The position numbers were made by a program, and so were the translations under genes. Positions 36,899 to 46,829 of a stretch of 64,000 nt of DNA are shown here, one piece after another. The stretch covers positions 62,001-126,000 of the forward strand of contig NZ_CATYWO010000007.1 in NCBI RefSeq assembly GCF_958405655.1, in the 5' to 3' direction. Numbering within the stretch: position 1 is the stretch's first letter; the number at the start of each line of letters is the position of its first letter. The notes under the pieces are model-generated. The model was not told where the DNA came from. It saw nothing but the letters and a program-made list of their open reading frames with translations, and made no database searches. This stretch comes from Ralstonia condita. Lineage in GTDB: Bacteria > Pseudomonadota > Gammaproteobacteria > Burkholderiales > Burkholderiaceae.

Positions 36899-37528
36899 TT
36901 ATTTCCTCGCCACTGCGCTGGCCGCCCCGGGCTTGGCCGGCGCTGCGGGCTCGGCCTTCCATTGGAAACGGATGGTGAAATTGAACAGGCGGCGCTGCTC
37001 CTTCAGGTTGTTCGTCATGGTGGTCGCCACTGACTCGCCGAGTTCGGCATGGTCCAACCAGGGCACTGAACCGAGATTGCGCAGCAGATCCGACACACGC
37101 TCGTTGGATTGCGCGACCCCAGACACGGTGTACTTGTCACCCTCTTGCTTGAGCGCAGTCAGATAGATGCCATCCGGCACCTGGCGCACCAGTTCCTCAA
37201 GCAGCTGCACCGGGCGGTTGCGCTGATTCTGCAGCCCCTCGACAGCCTGCTGGCGCTGCAGCAGGTCGTCGATTTCCTTCTTGAGAGTGTTGACCTCGGC
37301 AATCTGCCGGTCCATCTCCGCGTTCTTCTGCGTGAGGACGTTGTTAATGCGTTGCGCCTCCTCGGTCTGGTGATCGATCACCATGCCGCCAAGGAGCACC
37401 ACCGCGGCGCCTGCGGCCGCTGCCGCGCCCAGGCTCATGAAGACTTTCTTGCGCTTGCCGGCACGCCGCTCGGCGTGATACGGCAGCAGGTTCACGCTCG
37501 GGAGCGCGTTGACGCTTTCGTTGGCCAT
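36899..37528 (-). CDS. pilN: Type IV pilus assembly protein PilN
   Basis: PilN binds PilM through its cytoplasmic N-terminus and PilO in the periplasm. The PilM-binding motif INLLP-like VNLLPYHAERR lies at residues 12-22, followed by one membrane segment (AAAAAGAAVVLLGGMVI), a coiled coil, and a periplasmic domain including PDGIYLTALKQEG. The 209-residue gene lies 11 bp after pilM and 2 bp before pilO. Confidence 0.94.
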   Translation of the reverse strand: MANESVNALPSVNLLPYHAERRAGKRKKVFMSLGAAAAAGAAVVLLGGMVIDHQTEEAQRINNVLTQKNAEMDRQIAEVNTLKKEIDDLLQRQQAVEGLQNQRNRPVQLLEELVRQVPDGIYLTALKQEGDKYTVSGVAQSNERVSDLLRNLGSVPWLDHAELGESVATTMTNNLKEQRRLFNFTIRFQWKAEPAAPAKPGAASAVARK

Positions 37529-37539
37529 CGCCCCCTCCT

Positions 37540-38625
37540 TTATTGCAGCCCGCGCAGGGCGAGGCCCGCGCTGACGATGTAGGCCGGCAGATCGCGTTGC
37601 AGGTAACGCGCATTGACGTTCTTGGCAGCGCCCATGTTGGCGAACGGGTTGGCCAGCGTCGTGTTGATCTGCGTCTGCTGCTGAATGGCGGTCTGCACCC
37701 CCAGCAACGACGCATGGCCGCCGGAGAGGACGATTTCATCAACGCGGCCGACGCTGGATGTCGACAGGAAATTCTGGATCGCCTGACTCACTTCCATCGC
37801 CAGCGTCTCCAGCGACGGCTTGAGCAACTGGCCGCGGTACTCGTCGGGCAGCGTGTTCTTGCGCTTCTTGACCTCGGCCTTGAGCAGGTCGAGCGAGAAC
37901 AGGCGCGAGATGCTTTGTGTCAGTTGGTCGCCCGAGCCGGACAGCGGCTGGTCGTACAGCTCCTTCCAGCCCTGGTAGAAGAGCGCGTGCGAGCGCGCAC
38001 CGCCCAGATGAAAGACGGCCACGACGGGCATGTCCCGCATCTCGGTCTCGTTCGCGTCCGGCTTGACCGACAACATGTGCGTCATGGCCCGCTGGATGGC
38101 GTTCTCTTCCACGTCCATGACGATCGGCTTGAGCCCGGCCATCTCGGCCGCGGTCACGCGCTCGGTCACACGCTCGGAAACGGTGGCCGTCACGCGTACA
38201 CCGACGCCGCCTTCCGTTTCGGACGGGCCGATCACGACATAGTCGAAGTTGACGTTTTGCGAGGGCGGGAACAGCCGGTTGGCCTCGCTCTCGACCTGCA
38301 CGAAGAGCTCGTCCTCGGTCAGGTTGTCGGGCAGGCTGACGGTCTGGGACTCCGTCAGGCTGGAAGGAATGGCAAGCACGGCATCTTTGCTGCGGATACC
38401 GGCCTTGGCGAGGGCACGCTTGAGCGCGTTGCCTACCGCATCGATGTTGACCAGATTGCCGTCGGCGACGGCACTGCGTTCAATGAGCTCGCTTGCGCAT
38501 TTCTCGAGACGGAAATCTCCATGCTTGCCGTTGGCGGATAGCTCCACCACCTTGACGCTGGAAGACCCGATATCTATCCCGACGATATTGCGGCGCAGCA
38601 GGCCGGACAACAAACCCCGTCGCAC
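37540..38625 (-). CDS. pilM: Type IV pilus assembly protein PilM
   Basis: PilM is an actin-like cytosolic ATPase that docks PilN. The 361-residue protein shows NIVGIDIGSSSVKVVEL (phosphate 1 motif), a central VVAVFHLGGARSHALFYQG motif and a C-terminal EIVLSGGHASLLGVQ adenosine motif. The open frame runs upstream to 38766, but a GTG giving VRRGLLSGLLRRN fits the family length. It is first in the pil operon and divergent from the PBP1A gene. Confidence 0.93.
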   Translation of the reverse strand: MRRGLLSGLLRRNIVGIDIGSSSVKVVELSANGKHGDFRLEKCASELIERSAVADGNLVNIDAVGNALKRALAKAGIRSKDAVLAIPSSLTESQTVSLPDNLTEDELFVQVESEANRLFPPSQNVNFDYVVIGPSETEGGVGVRVTATVSERVTERVTAAEMAGLKPIVMDVEENAIQRAMTHMLSVKPDANETEMRDMPVVAVFHLGGARSHALFYQGWKELYDQPLSGSGDQLTQSISRLFSLDLLKAEVKKRKNTLPDEYRGQLLKPSLETLAMEVSQAIQNFLSTSSVGRVDEIVLSGGHASLLGVQTAIQQQTQINTTLANPFANMGAAKNVNARYLQRDLPAYIVSAGLALRGLQ

Positions 38626-38713
38626 AGAGACACCCCACCGTTTATATATTTTTGAACCCTGGCGCCCGATCCACGTCCTACGTGCGCCATAGCCTGCATG
38701 GATTTGCTGCTGG

Positions 38714-38742
38714 ATTCTCACAAAATCCTTTAGAACAGGCAA
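38714..38742 (-). promoter_or_regulatory. Candidate sigma-70 promoter of pilMNOPQ
   Basis: On the minus strand TTGCCT and GAGAAT are spaced by 17 bp, about 90 bp before the pilM start. The -35 box is identical to that proposed for gltB. The -10 match is four of six. Confidence 0.42.
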
Positions 38743-39016
38743 ACGCTCCGGCAGACCACGAAGCATTTCGCTGGCGCCGATTCGTAAAGCGTTGTCAAAA
38801 CCCCACGGTCGGGGGATACCCCTTTCGTCTGACTTGCTTTCCGCTTCATCTACTTCTAACGGCGGATTCTCTGCTGGCTTGAATCCGGGTGCCGCAACCG
38901 CACAACCGGCGCGCTTGAGGTGGCCCTTGAGCCACGCGGGTGCGCTCTACGCCGCAGTCGTGACGCCCGTTACGCGCTGTTACGCCCGCGCGCCCGGAGC
39001 CAGGGAGGCACGACGA

Positions 39017-39022
39017 TATAAT
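39017..39022 (+). promoter_or_regulatory. Candidate -10 box (TATAAT) for the PBP1A gene
   Basis: A perfect TATAAT lies 29 bp before the ATG, which would give a short leader. No good -35 hexamer is seen at 16-18 bp upstream, so an activator or an atypical promoter may be involved. Confidence 0.45.
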
Positions 39023-39051
39023 CGCCGCCACGCTGACAGATACCCCTCGTA

Positions 39052-41469
39052 ATGGCTACTGCCCAAACCACACCAGCCTCGCCCAAGCCGCCCAAAGCCC
39101 GCCGTCCGCTGTGGGTGCGCCTGCTCCTCTGGATGATTGGCCTGTTCGTTGCCATGGGGCTCGTCGGGGCGCTGCTGGTGGGCTACGCCCTGCTGGTGGC
39201 CGCGCCCAACCTGCCGTCGCTGGACGTCATCACCGACTACCGGCCGAAGATCCCGCTGCGCGTGTACACGGCTGACAATGTCCTCATCGGTGAATTCGGC
39301 GAGGAGCGCCGCAGCTTCGTTCCCATCACGCAGATGCCCGACGTGATGAAGCGCGCGGTACTGGCCATCGAGGACGACCGCTTCTACGAGCACGGCGGCG
39401 TCGACTTCATCGGCGTGCTGCGCGCGGGCCTGGCGAACCTGCACGGCAGCCTGTCGCAGGGCGCGTCGACCATCACCATGCAGGTGGCGCGCAACTTCTT
39501 CCTGTCGAGCGAGAAGACGTACACGCGCAAGATCTACGAGATGCTGCTGGCCTACAAGATCGAGGCGAGCCTCACCAAGGACCAGATCCTCGAGCTGTAC
39601 ATGAACCAGATCTATCTGGGCCAGCGCGCATACGGCTTTGCCAGTGCCGAACAGATCTACTTCGGCAAGAACATCAAGGACATTACCCTGGCCGAGGCCG
39701 CGATGCTTGCGGGCCTGCCCAAGGCGCCGTCCGCGTATAACCCGGTGGTGAACCCCAAGCGTGCCAAGGTGCGCCAGGAGTACATCCTGCAGCGCATGCG
39801 CGACCTGCACTACATCACGCCGGAGCAATACGATCAGGCGATCCATGAACAGTTGCCGGTGCGCGGCGAAGGCCATGAATTCGACGTGCACGCCGAGTAC
39901 GTCGCCGAGATGGTGCGCCAGCTCATGTATGCGCAGTACCGCGAAGAGACCTACACGCGCGGCCTGAACGTCTACACCACGCTGCGCAAGGAAGATCAGG
40001 AGGTCGCCTACCAATCCGTGCGCCGCGGCATCCTCGACTACGAACGCCGCCATGGCTACCGCGGGCCCGAGGCTTTCATCGACCTCCCCTCCGATGCGGA
40101 GGACCGCGAACAGGCCATCGACGACGTGCTGCTCGAACACCCGAACAGCGACGACCTGCAATCGGCGGTCGTCGTGAGCGTTGCGCCCAAGCTGGTGCGC
40201 GCAACCATGCTGACCGGCGAGACGATCGACCTGTCGGGTGACGGCCTGCGCTTCGCCCAGGCGGCGCTGTCGGCCAATGCGCAGCCCAAGATCAAACTGC
40301 GCCCTGGCGCCGTGATTCGCGTCATCCAGGACGCCAAGACACAGAAGTGGTCGATCACGCAGCTGCCGGAAGTCGCCTCGGGCTTCATCTCGGTGGACCC
40401 GCAGACCGGCGCCATTTACTCCATGGTCGGCGGCTTCGACTTCAACCGCAGCAAGTTCAACCATGTCACGCAGGCCTGGCGCCAGCCGGGCTCGAGCTTC
40501 AAGCCGTTCATCTACTCGGCGGCGGTGGACAAGGGCTTTTCGCCGTCCACGGTGATCAACGATGCGCCGCTGTCGATCCCGTCCGGTGACACAGGGGGGC
40601 AGGTATGGGAGCCGAAAAACTACGGCGGCGGCTACGACGGCCCGATGACGATGCGCCGCGCGCTGCAGAAGTCGAAGAACCTGGTGTCGGTGCGCATCCT
40701 GCGGGCCATCGGTACGCAGTACGCCCAGCAGTACATCACGCGCTTCGGCTTCGAGGCTGACAAGCATCCCGCTTACCTGCCGATGGCCCTGGGCGCGGGA
40801 TCCGTGACGATGCTGCAGATGGCCGGTGCGTATTCGGTCTTCGCCAACGGCGGCTACCGCGTCAACCCGTACATCATCGATCGCGTCGTCGACGTACGCG
40901 GCACGGTCATCCAGCAGGCGCATCCGGTGATGGCCGGCAAGGATGCCGTGCGGGTGATCGACCCGCGCAACGACTTCATCATGGATTCACTGCTGCGCAG
41001 CGTGGTATCGGGCGGCACGGGTTACCTCGCCAAACAGAAGCTCGGCCGCAACGACATGGCCGGCAAGACGGGCACCACCAACGACTCGTTCGACGCGTGG
41101 TTCTGTGGTTATACGCCCAAGCTTGTTGGCATCGCGTGGATGGGCTACGACAACCCGCGCAGCCTGGGCGACCGCGAAACCGGCGGTGGCCTGGCCTTGC
41201 CGATCTGGATCAACTACATGAGCTATGCCCTCAAGGGCCAGCCTGAAATCGACCGCCAGCCGCCCGAAGGCGTCGTGCAGATGGCGGGCGACTGGGCTTA
41301 CGAGGAATACGCCAACGGTCAGGGCGTCGCTTCGGTGGGGCTTGGCGACGCGTTGCCGGGCGCCCAACCGGGAGGCGATAAGCAGCAATCGCAGCAGCCA
41401 GGCATCAACCTCGCGCCGACGCCGGAACAGGAAAAGCAGAAGATTCTCGACATGTTCCGCGGCAACTGA
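39052..41469 (+). CDS. mrcA: Penicillin-binding protein 1A
   Basis: This bifunctional class A PBP polymerises and cross-links peptidoglycan. The 805-residue protein has one N-terminal membrane helix. The glycosyltransferase family 51 domain includes the catalytic EDDRFYEHGGVD, then QGASTITMQVARNFFLS and RKIYEMLLAYKIE. An OB-like insert precedes the transpeptidase domain with SSFKPF (SxxK), SKN (SxN) and KTGTTN (KTG). The tail is polar and Q-rich. It ends at a bidirectional terminator facing cyaY. Confidence 0.95.
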   Translation: MATAQTTPASPKPPKARRPLWVRLLLWMIGLFVAMGLVGALLVGYALLVAAPNLPSLDVITDYRPKIPLRVYTADNVLIGEFGEERRSFVPITQMPDVMKRAVLAIEDDRFYEHGGVDFIGVLRAGLANLHGSLSQGASTITMQVARNFFLSSEKTYTRKIYEMLLAYKIEASLTKDQILELYMNQIYLGQRAYGFASAEQIYFGKNIKDITLAEAAMLAGLPKAPSAYNPVVNPKRAKVRQEYILQRMRDLHYITPEQYDQAIHEQLPVRGEGHEFDVHAEYVAEMVRQLMYAQYREETYTRGLNVYTTLRKEDQEVAYQSVRRGILDYERRHGYRGPEAFIDLPSDAEDREQAIDDVLLEHPNSDDLQSAVVVSVAPKLVRATMLTGETIDLSGDGLRFAQAALSANAQPKIKLRPGAVIRVIQDAKTQKWSITQLPEVASGFISVDPQTGAIYSMVGGFDFNRSKFNHVTQAWRQPGSSFKPFIYSAAVDKGFSPSTVINDAPLSIPSGDTGGQVWEPKNYGGGYDGPMTMRRALQKSKNLVSVRILRAIGTQYAQQYITRFGFEADKHPAYLPMALGAGSVTMLQMAGAYSVFANGGYRVNPYIIDRVVDVRGTVIQQAHPVMAGKDAVRVIDPRNDFIMDSLLRSVVSGGTGYLAKQKLGRNDMAGKTGTTNDSFDAWFCGYTPKLVGIAWMGYDNPRSLGDRETGGGLALPIWINYMSYALKGQPEIDRQPPEGVVQMAGDWAYEEYANGQGVASVGLGDALPGAQPGGDKQQSQQPGINLAPTPEQEKQKILDMFRGN

Positions 41470-41490
41470 GCTCCGTTCGGCTCGCCCACG

Positions 41491-41525
41491 AAAAAAGCCG
41501 CCCTGCGGGGCGGCTTTTGTTTTTG
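41491..41525. terminator. Bidirectional intrinsic terminator, PBP1A gene/cyaY
   Basis: The stem GCCGCCC/GGGCGGC with a four-base loop has A6 on the left and T4-G-T5 on the right. It can serve both converging genes. Confidence 0.88.
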
Positions 41526-41549
41526 CAGCGAACGCGATGCGCGCCGCGT

Positions 41550-41891
41550 TCAGCCTGCCGCCAATGTCACATCGACCTCGCACTGCTGACTGACATAGTG
41601 CGAGAGCGCGACGTACAACTCCTCGCCGCTGCGCGTATCCACCCAGCGGCCATCGTCGCGCCGGAAGTGGAAACCGCCCGCGCGCGCCGCCACCCAGAGC
41701 TCCTGCATCGGCGCCTGGCTGTTGATGATGATCTTCGAGCCGTCGTCGAATTCGAGCGTCAGCACGTTGCCGGTACGGTTGATCTCGATGTCGGCCTCGG
41801 CCTCGGTGGCAGCGATCTCGACGATGCTTTCGATACGGGTGAGTTCGGCGTCGGCCAAGGCCAGGAACTCCGATTCGCTCAGGGGGGGCAT
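41550..41891 (-). CDS. cyaY: Frataxin-like iron donor protein CyaY
   Basis: CyaY binds iron and modulates Fe-S cluster assembly on IscS/IscU. The 113-residue protein has the frataxin fold pattern: an acidic first helix (LALADAELTRIESIVE), the strand NVLTLEFDDGSKIIINSQAP, QELWVAARAGGFHF, and DGRWVDTRSGEEL. The start is the ATG giving MPPLSESEF, downstream of a longer open frame. It is convergent with the PBP1A gene and divergent from the LptM-like lipoprotein gene. Confidence 0.94.
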   Translation of the reverse strand: MPPLSESEFLALADAELTRIESIVEIAATEAEADIEINRTGNVLTLEFDDGSKIIINSQAPMQELWVAARAGGFHFRRDDGRWVDTRSGEELYVALSHYVSQQCEVDVTLAAG

Positions 41892-42006
41892 GCTACACTC
41901 CAAAGTCTTGCGCAGCGGCCTTTCCGGCCCGCTGACGCCTCGCCTCATGTGACTCCAATCGCCGCAAGGGCTGCACCCTTGGGCATCCTTTCTGCACCAT
42001 CATCCG

Positions 42007-42237
42007 ATGATACGAATCGCCGCCATTGTAGCCACTGTCGGCCTGACCCTGACGGCCGCGGGCCTATCCGGCTGCGGGATTCGCGGGCCGCTATATATGC
42101 CCAGGGTGCCGCCGGCGCCGACTGCGCCGCAGACTGCAGACCCCGGCATCGCAGGCCCGAACGCCGTGCCGCAACCGCCCGTACCTGGCGCAAAACCCGA
42201 CGCACAAGCTGCCAGCGCGGTGCCTGCCAACCGCTGA
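42007..42237 (+). CDS. lptM: LptM-like (YifL) small lipoprotein
   Basis: The 76-residue product has a lipoprotein signal with lipobox LSGC and the conserved short motif CGIRGPLYMP right after it, followed by a Pro/Ala-rich tail. That motif is the signature of LptM, which helps mature the LptDE lipopolysaccharide translocon in enterobacteria. Position before lysA and next to cyaY matches the usual cyaY-yifL-lysA order. It lies 54 bp upstream of lysA and is probably co-transcribed with it. Confidence 0.85.
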   Translation: MIRIAAIVATVGLTLTAAGLSGCGIRGPLYMPRVPPAPTAPQTADPGIAGPNAVPQPPVPGAKPDAQAASAVPANR

Positions 42238-42291
42238 TCCGACCATTTCGCTCAACCGGCGCCGTCCGCCCAGCCTGTCGCGGCGCCCTGA

Positions 42292-43563
42292 ATGTTCTCG
42301 CCCATGTCTGAGTCCCTTGTCCGCCAATCCGGCGCGCTGATGATCGAAGGCGTCGCGCTCGATGCGATTGCCGCTCAGTTCGGCACGCCCACGTATGTGT
42401 ATTCGCGCGCCGCGCTGACGGCCAACTATCGCGCCTACGCCGCCGCTTGCGAGGGCCGCAACGCGCACGTGCAGTACGCCATGAAGGCCAACTCGAACCT
42501 CGCCGTGCTGCAGGTGTTCGCGCAGCTTGGCGCAGGCTTTGACATCGTCTCGGCTGGTGAACTCAAGCGCGTGCTGGCCGCCGGCGGATCGGCGTCGAAA
42601 GTCGTGTTCTCGGGTGTCGGCAAGAGCGCGGATGAAATGCGCTTCGCGCTGGAGGCTGGCGTCGCATGCTTCAACGTCGAGTCGATCCCCGAGCTGCACC
42701 GACTGAACGATGTAGCCGCCTCGATGGGCAAGACAGCCCCGGTGTCGCTGCGCATCAACCCCGACGTGGATGCCAAGACGCACCCCTACATCTCGACGGG
42801 ACTGAAGGGCAACAAGTTTGGCGTGGCATTCGACGAGGTGCTGCCGACCTACCGTGCCGCGGCAGCGATGCCAAACCTGCGCGTGGTCGGCATCGATTGC
42901 CATATCGGTTCGCAGATCACCGAAGTGTCGCCGTACCTGGATGCACTGGACAAGGTGCTCGATGTGGTGGCGCAGCTTGACGCCGAGGGCATCCGCCTGT
43001 CGCACATCGACGTGGGCGGCGGCCTGGGCATTACTTACACGGATGAAACGCCGCCCGACATCACGGCCTTTGCGCGCACCTTGCTGGACCGTGTCGAGCA
43101 ACGCGGCTTCGGTGACCGCGCCGTGCTGTTCGAACCGGGCCGGTCTCTGGTCGGCAACGCGGGGCTGCTGCTCACGCGTGTCGAGTATCTCAAGCCGGGC
43201 GCAGCCAAGAACTTCTGCATCGTCGACGCGGCCATGAACGATCTGGCGCGCCCCGCCATGTACGAGGCGTACCACCACATCGTGCCGGTGCGAGAAGGGG
43301 AAAGCGCGCCGGTGGTCTATGACGTGGTCGGTCCGGTATGTGAGTCCGGCGACTGGCTCGGCCGCGACCGTTCACTGGCCGTGCAGCCGGGCGACCTGCT
43401 GGCGATCCTGTCGGCCGGCGCGTACGGCTTCACGATGAGCTCGAACTACAACACGCGCAACCGCGCGGCAGAGGTCATTATCGACGGCAACCAGGTGCAC
43501 CTGGTGCGCGAGCGCGAGCGGTTCGAAGACCTGGTCCGCGGCGAGCATCTGCTGCCGCAATAA
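42292..43563 (+). CDS. lysA: Diaminopimelate decarboxylase
   Basis: LysA decarboxylates meso-diaminopimelate to lysine with PLP. The 423-residue protein shows the PLP lysine in VQYAMKANSN near residue 65, the HIGSQI and GGGLGI phosphate-binding segments, EPGRSLVGNAG, and the CESGDWLGRDR catalytic cysteine region. A second ATG at 42304 (MSESLVRQSG) is an equally possible start; neither has a clear ribosome site. It ends at a bidirectional terminator. Confidence 0.95.
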   Translation: MFSPMSESLVRQSGALMIEGVALDAIAAQFGTPTYVYSRAALTANYRAYAAACEGRNAHVQYAMKANSNLAVLQVFAQLGAGFDIVSAGELKRVLAAGGSASKVVFSGVGKSADEMRFALEAGVACFNVESIPELHRLNDVAASMGKTAPVSLRINPDVDAKTHPYISTGLKGNKFGVAFDEVLPTYRAAAAMPNLRVVGIDCHIGSQITEVSPYLDALDKVLDVVAQLDAEGIRLSHIDVGGGLGITYTDETPPDITAFARTLLDRVEQRGFGDRAVLFEPGRSLVGNAGLLLTRVEYLKPGAAKNFCIVDAAMNDLARPAMYEAYHHIVPVREGESAPVVYDVVGPVCESGDWLGRDRSLAVQPGDLLAILSAGAYGFTMSSNYNTRNRAAEVIIDGNQVHLVRERERFEDLVRGEHLLPQ

Positions 43564-43580
43564 GCCACCGCCACCGCAAG

Positions 43581-43613
43581 AAAAAAGCCGCGACATTCGC
43601 GGCTTTTTGTTTT
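43581..43613. terminator. Bidirectional intrinsic terminator, lysA/msrQ
   Basis: A perfect seven-base stem (GCCGCGA/TCGCGGC) with loop CAT is flanked by A6 and T5-G-T4. It can serve lysA and msrQ, which converge here. Confidence 0.9.
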
Positions 43614-43625
43614 GCGCACACGGTA

Positions 43626-44285
43626 TCAATCGCGTGCCGGCATGACCCCGCCCCTGACCGCCCCCTGTCGGGCGCCGCGCCATGCCCACCATACGCGCAA
43701 CCCCAGCAATATCGCCATCACGGCAGCATAGATCGATACCTCGGCAAAATCGTTCTTGCCAGCCTTATGCCACCAGTAGTGCAGGATGCCCAGCACGCCG
43801 GTCACATAGACAAGCCGGTGCAACCACTGCCAGCGCTTGCCGCCCAGCCTGCGCACCATCGCGTTGGTCGATGTGGCGGCCAGCGGAATCATCAATACGA
43901 ATGCGGTGAAGCCCACCGTGATGAAGGGCCGCTTGCCGATGTCTTGCAGCATCGACGCCGGATCAAGACCGCGATCGACCACCAGCCAGATCAGGAAGTG
44001 CAACGTGCCATAGAAGAACGCATAGAGCCCCAGCATGCGGCGAAGGCGTATGAGCCAGTTCATCCCCGTGAGCCGGCGCAAGGGCGTAACGGCCAGCGTG
44101 CAGCACAGCAGGACCAGGGTCCAGGTGCCGGTCGAGCGCGTGACGAACTCCAGCGGATTCGGCCCAAACTGGTCGGTCGCGCCCAGCAAGACAATGCGCA
44201 GGAACGGCACGAGGGCCACCAGCCACGCTACGGCCTTCACCGCGCGCACCTGCCTTGGCGCAAGCATGGTCGGTAGCAATGTCAT
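43626..44285 (-). CDS. msrQ: Haem-binding membrane subunit MsrQ
   Basis: MsrQ (YedZ) passes electrons from the quinone pool to the periplasmic reductase MsrP. The 219-residue protein has about six membrane helices of the ferric-reductase-like family, with haem-ligand histidines in FFYGTLHFLIWLVVD and in LHRLVYVTGVLGILHYWW. It begins 7 bp after msrP, so the two are one operon. Confidence 0.94.
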   Translation of the reverse strand: MTLLPTMLAPRQVRAVKAVAWLVALVPFLRIVLLGATDQFGPNPLEFVTRSTGTWTLVLLCCTLAVTPLRRLTGMNWLIRLRRMLGLYAFFYGTLHFLIWLVVDRGLDPASMLQDIGKRPFITVGFTAFVLMIPLAATSTNAMVRRLGGKRWQWLHRLVYVTGVLGILHYWWHKAGKNDFAEVSIYAAVMAILLGLRVWWAWRGARQGAVRGGVMPARD

Positions 44286-44292
44286 GTCGACC

Positions 44293-45288
<996 letters not shown>

Positions 45289-45384
45289 GATCGTTCCTCG
45301 TCGTTGGGGAGATGCGCTCCCGATGTGCTTCTGTCGTGGCCACGCCGCCAACCTGACAGCGCGATCCCAAAAAAGTCAGTGGGT

Positions 45385-46242
45385 CTAGTCGGCCAAGGCG
45401 GCCGGCGCGGTGAATTCGCCGTACTGCCGGTAGACCGCCTGCGCGACTTCCAGCAACTGCGCGCGCGCCAGCGGTCCGGATACCGCAAATCCCAGGCCGT
45501 GATCGGCCCAATAGAAGGCCATCGGCGGCTGGCGATCGACGGCCGGATGAATCGCTTGCAGCACGCGGTTGTCTGGCGCCAGCGTCTCGAGCCGGAAGCC
45601 GGTATCGCGGTTATTCGGCATGCGCCGCACCTGTACGGAGATGCGCGTGCCGCCGGGGCCCTCGTACATCAACATGGCCGTGGGGGCATCTGCCACGACC
45701 GTCTGGCGCCCGCCAATCAGCCGATAGCCGAGCGCCGTCAAATCGGGAACGTGAAGTCGCGCATCCAGTCGCCGCGACAACCACGTGACGAGATGTGCCT
45801 CCTCCGTGGCCGGCACCTCCACCATGTGTTTGGACTCCGGGGCAAACACAACGTGCGAAACGAGCGCGTCGTTGGCGAAGCGTTGCATCGGCAAGGCGCG
45901 CTCGACGGCACCTCGGCCGAGCCAACCGGCGCCCACTCCGAGAGCCAGGCAGGCCAGGCTCAGTGCCGCAACATGCCAGCCGCGCGATGCGCCGAAGCCG
46001 GCACGGGACGGCCGCTGCGCTGCCGCAAGAACGGCCGCCGGAATGCGACGCGGCGGTACCGGCTCGTTGAGGAGTGGATCCAACGCACGATGCAGTCGGG
46101 CATTGGTCTCGCGCCAGGCGGCCACCTCGGCGGCGACCCCCGGATGCGCCGCGAGATGGGCTTCCACGGCTGCCCGCCGCGCCGCAGGCAGACAGCCGTC
46201 GGCATAGGCGTGAAGTTCGTCGATGTGGATGTTGGCGGACAT
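45385..46242 (-). CDS. Putative transmembrane anti-sigma factor
   Basis: The 285-residue protein resembles membrane anti-sigma factors: an N-terminal helical anti-sigma-like domain (IDELHAYADGCLPAARRAAVEAHL), one membrane segment near residue 100 (ALSLACLALGVGAGWLG), and a periplasmic domain with no motif I recognise. The usual zinc-binding HxxxCxxC set is incomplete. I chose the ATG with GAGG six bases before it; a GTG overlapping the sigma stop (GTGA) is the alternative. It directly follows the sigma gene, its presumed partner. Confidence 0.82.
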   Translation of the reverse strand: MSANIHIDELHAYADGCLPAARRAAVEAHLAAHPGVAAEVAAWRETNARLHRALDPLLNEPVPPRRIPAAVLAAAQRPSRAGFGASRGWHVAALSLACLALGVGAGWLGRGAVERALPMQRFANDALVSHVVFAPESKHMVEVPATEEAHLVTWLSRRLDARLHVPDLTALGYRLIGGRQTVVADAPTAMLMYEGPGGTRISVQVRRMPNNRDTGFRLETLAPDNRVLQAIHPAVDRQPPMAFYWADHGLGFAVSGPLARAQLLEVAQAVYRQYGEFTAPAALAD

Positions 46243-46250
46243 GACGGGCC

Positions 46251-46805
46251 TCACTTCACACGGTGCAGCGCGGGGCTGCCATCACGTGATGGGTTCGACG
46301 CGGCAGGCGTGCCGTCCAGCGCGATGCGCATCCGCTCACGGGCGCGCGACAGGCGCGACATCACCGTCCCGACCGGCACGCCGAGCACGCTGGCAGCCTC
46401 CTTGTAAGCGAACTGTTCGAGCCCGACCAGCAGCAGCACCGCGCGCTGGTCTTCTGGCAACGAGGCAAGCGCACGCACCAGGTCGCGGCGCAAGCCGGGG
46501 TCGTCATCGATCGGGATATCGGGCGGCGTGTCGGTCAGCTCGATCCGATCCGGCCGGCGCACGGCGTTCAGATGCAGGCGGTGCATGATGGTCAGCAGCC
46601 AGGCAAACAGCCCGTCGGCGGCGCTCGCCGCCCCGAGCACGCCCAGACTCGTCGGCCGCAACTGGAAGCGCCAGCGGTAGCGCCAGGCGCGTTCCAGCGT
46701 ATCTTGGACGAGGTCATCGGCGCGGCTGGGGTCGGCCACCAGGCCACGCGCGTGACGGCGCAGACGCGGCGTCAGCGCGATCAGGCGGCCAGCGATGTCG
46801 GTCAT
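46251..46805 (-). CDS. ECF-type RNA polymerase sigma factor
   Basis: The 184-residue protein has an ECF sigma-2 region (RADDLVQDTLERAWRYRW, then FAWLLTIMHRLHLNAVRR) and a sigma-4 helix-turn-helix (EDQRAVLLLVGLEQFAYKEA, then LGVPVGTVMSRLSRARERM). Between the two sigma-2 blocks is an insertion of about a dozen residues (RPTSLGVLGAAS) that I do not expect in the family. It lies 24 bp after the lipoprotein gene and precedes its presumed anti-sigma factor. Confidence 0.88.
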   Translation of the reverse strand: MTDIAGRLIALTPRLRRHARGLVADPSRADDLVQDTLERAWRYRWRFQLRPTSLGVLGAASAADGLFAWLLTIMHRLHLNAVRRPDRIELTDTPPDIPIDDDPGLRRDLVRALASLPEDQRAVLLLVGLEQFAYKEAASVLGVPVGTVMSRLSRARERMRIALDGTPAASNPSRDGSPALHRVK

Positions 46806-46829
46806 GAGCGCGCGGGCGCGGCGGTGGGC

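Larger units (their letters stand above)
38626..39051. other. 426-bp divergent intergenic region, pilM/PBP1A
   Basis: This is the only gap above 300 bp. It holds the candidate pilM promoter (38714-38742) and a perfect TATAAT on the plus strand (39017-39022). A minus-strand TTGACA at 38793-38798 has no partner -10. Short open frames here look spurious. I see no repeat or RNA gene. Confidence 0.6.

Noticed and set aside
38793..38798. A perfect TTGACA on the minus strand in the pilM/PBP1A gap.
   Set aside because: No -10-like hexamer lies at 15-19 bp downstream, so it is not a convincing promoter.
38980..40923. A 647-codon minus-strand frame opposite the PBP1A gene.
   Set aside because: It is an antisense shadow: the plus strand encodes all PBP1A motifs, and the minus translation has no recognisable domain.
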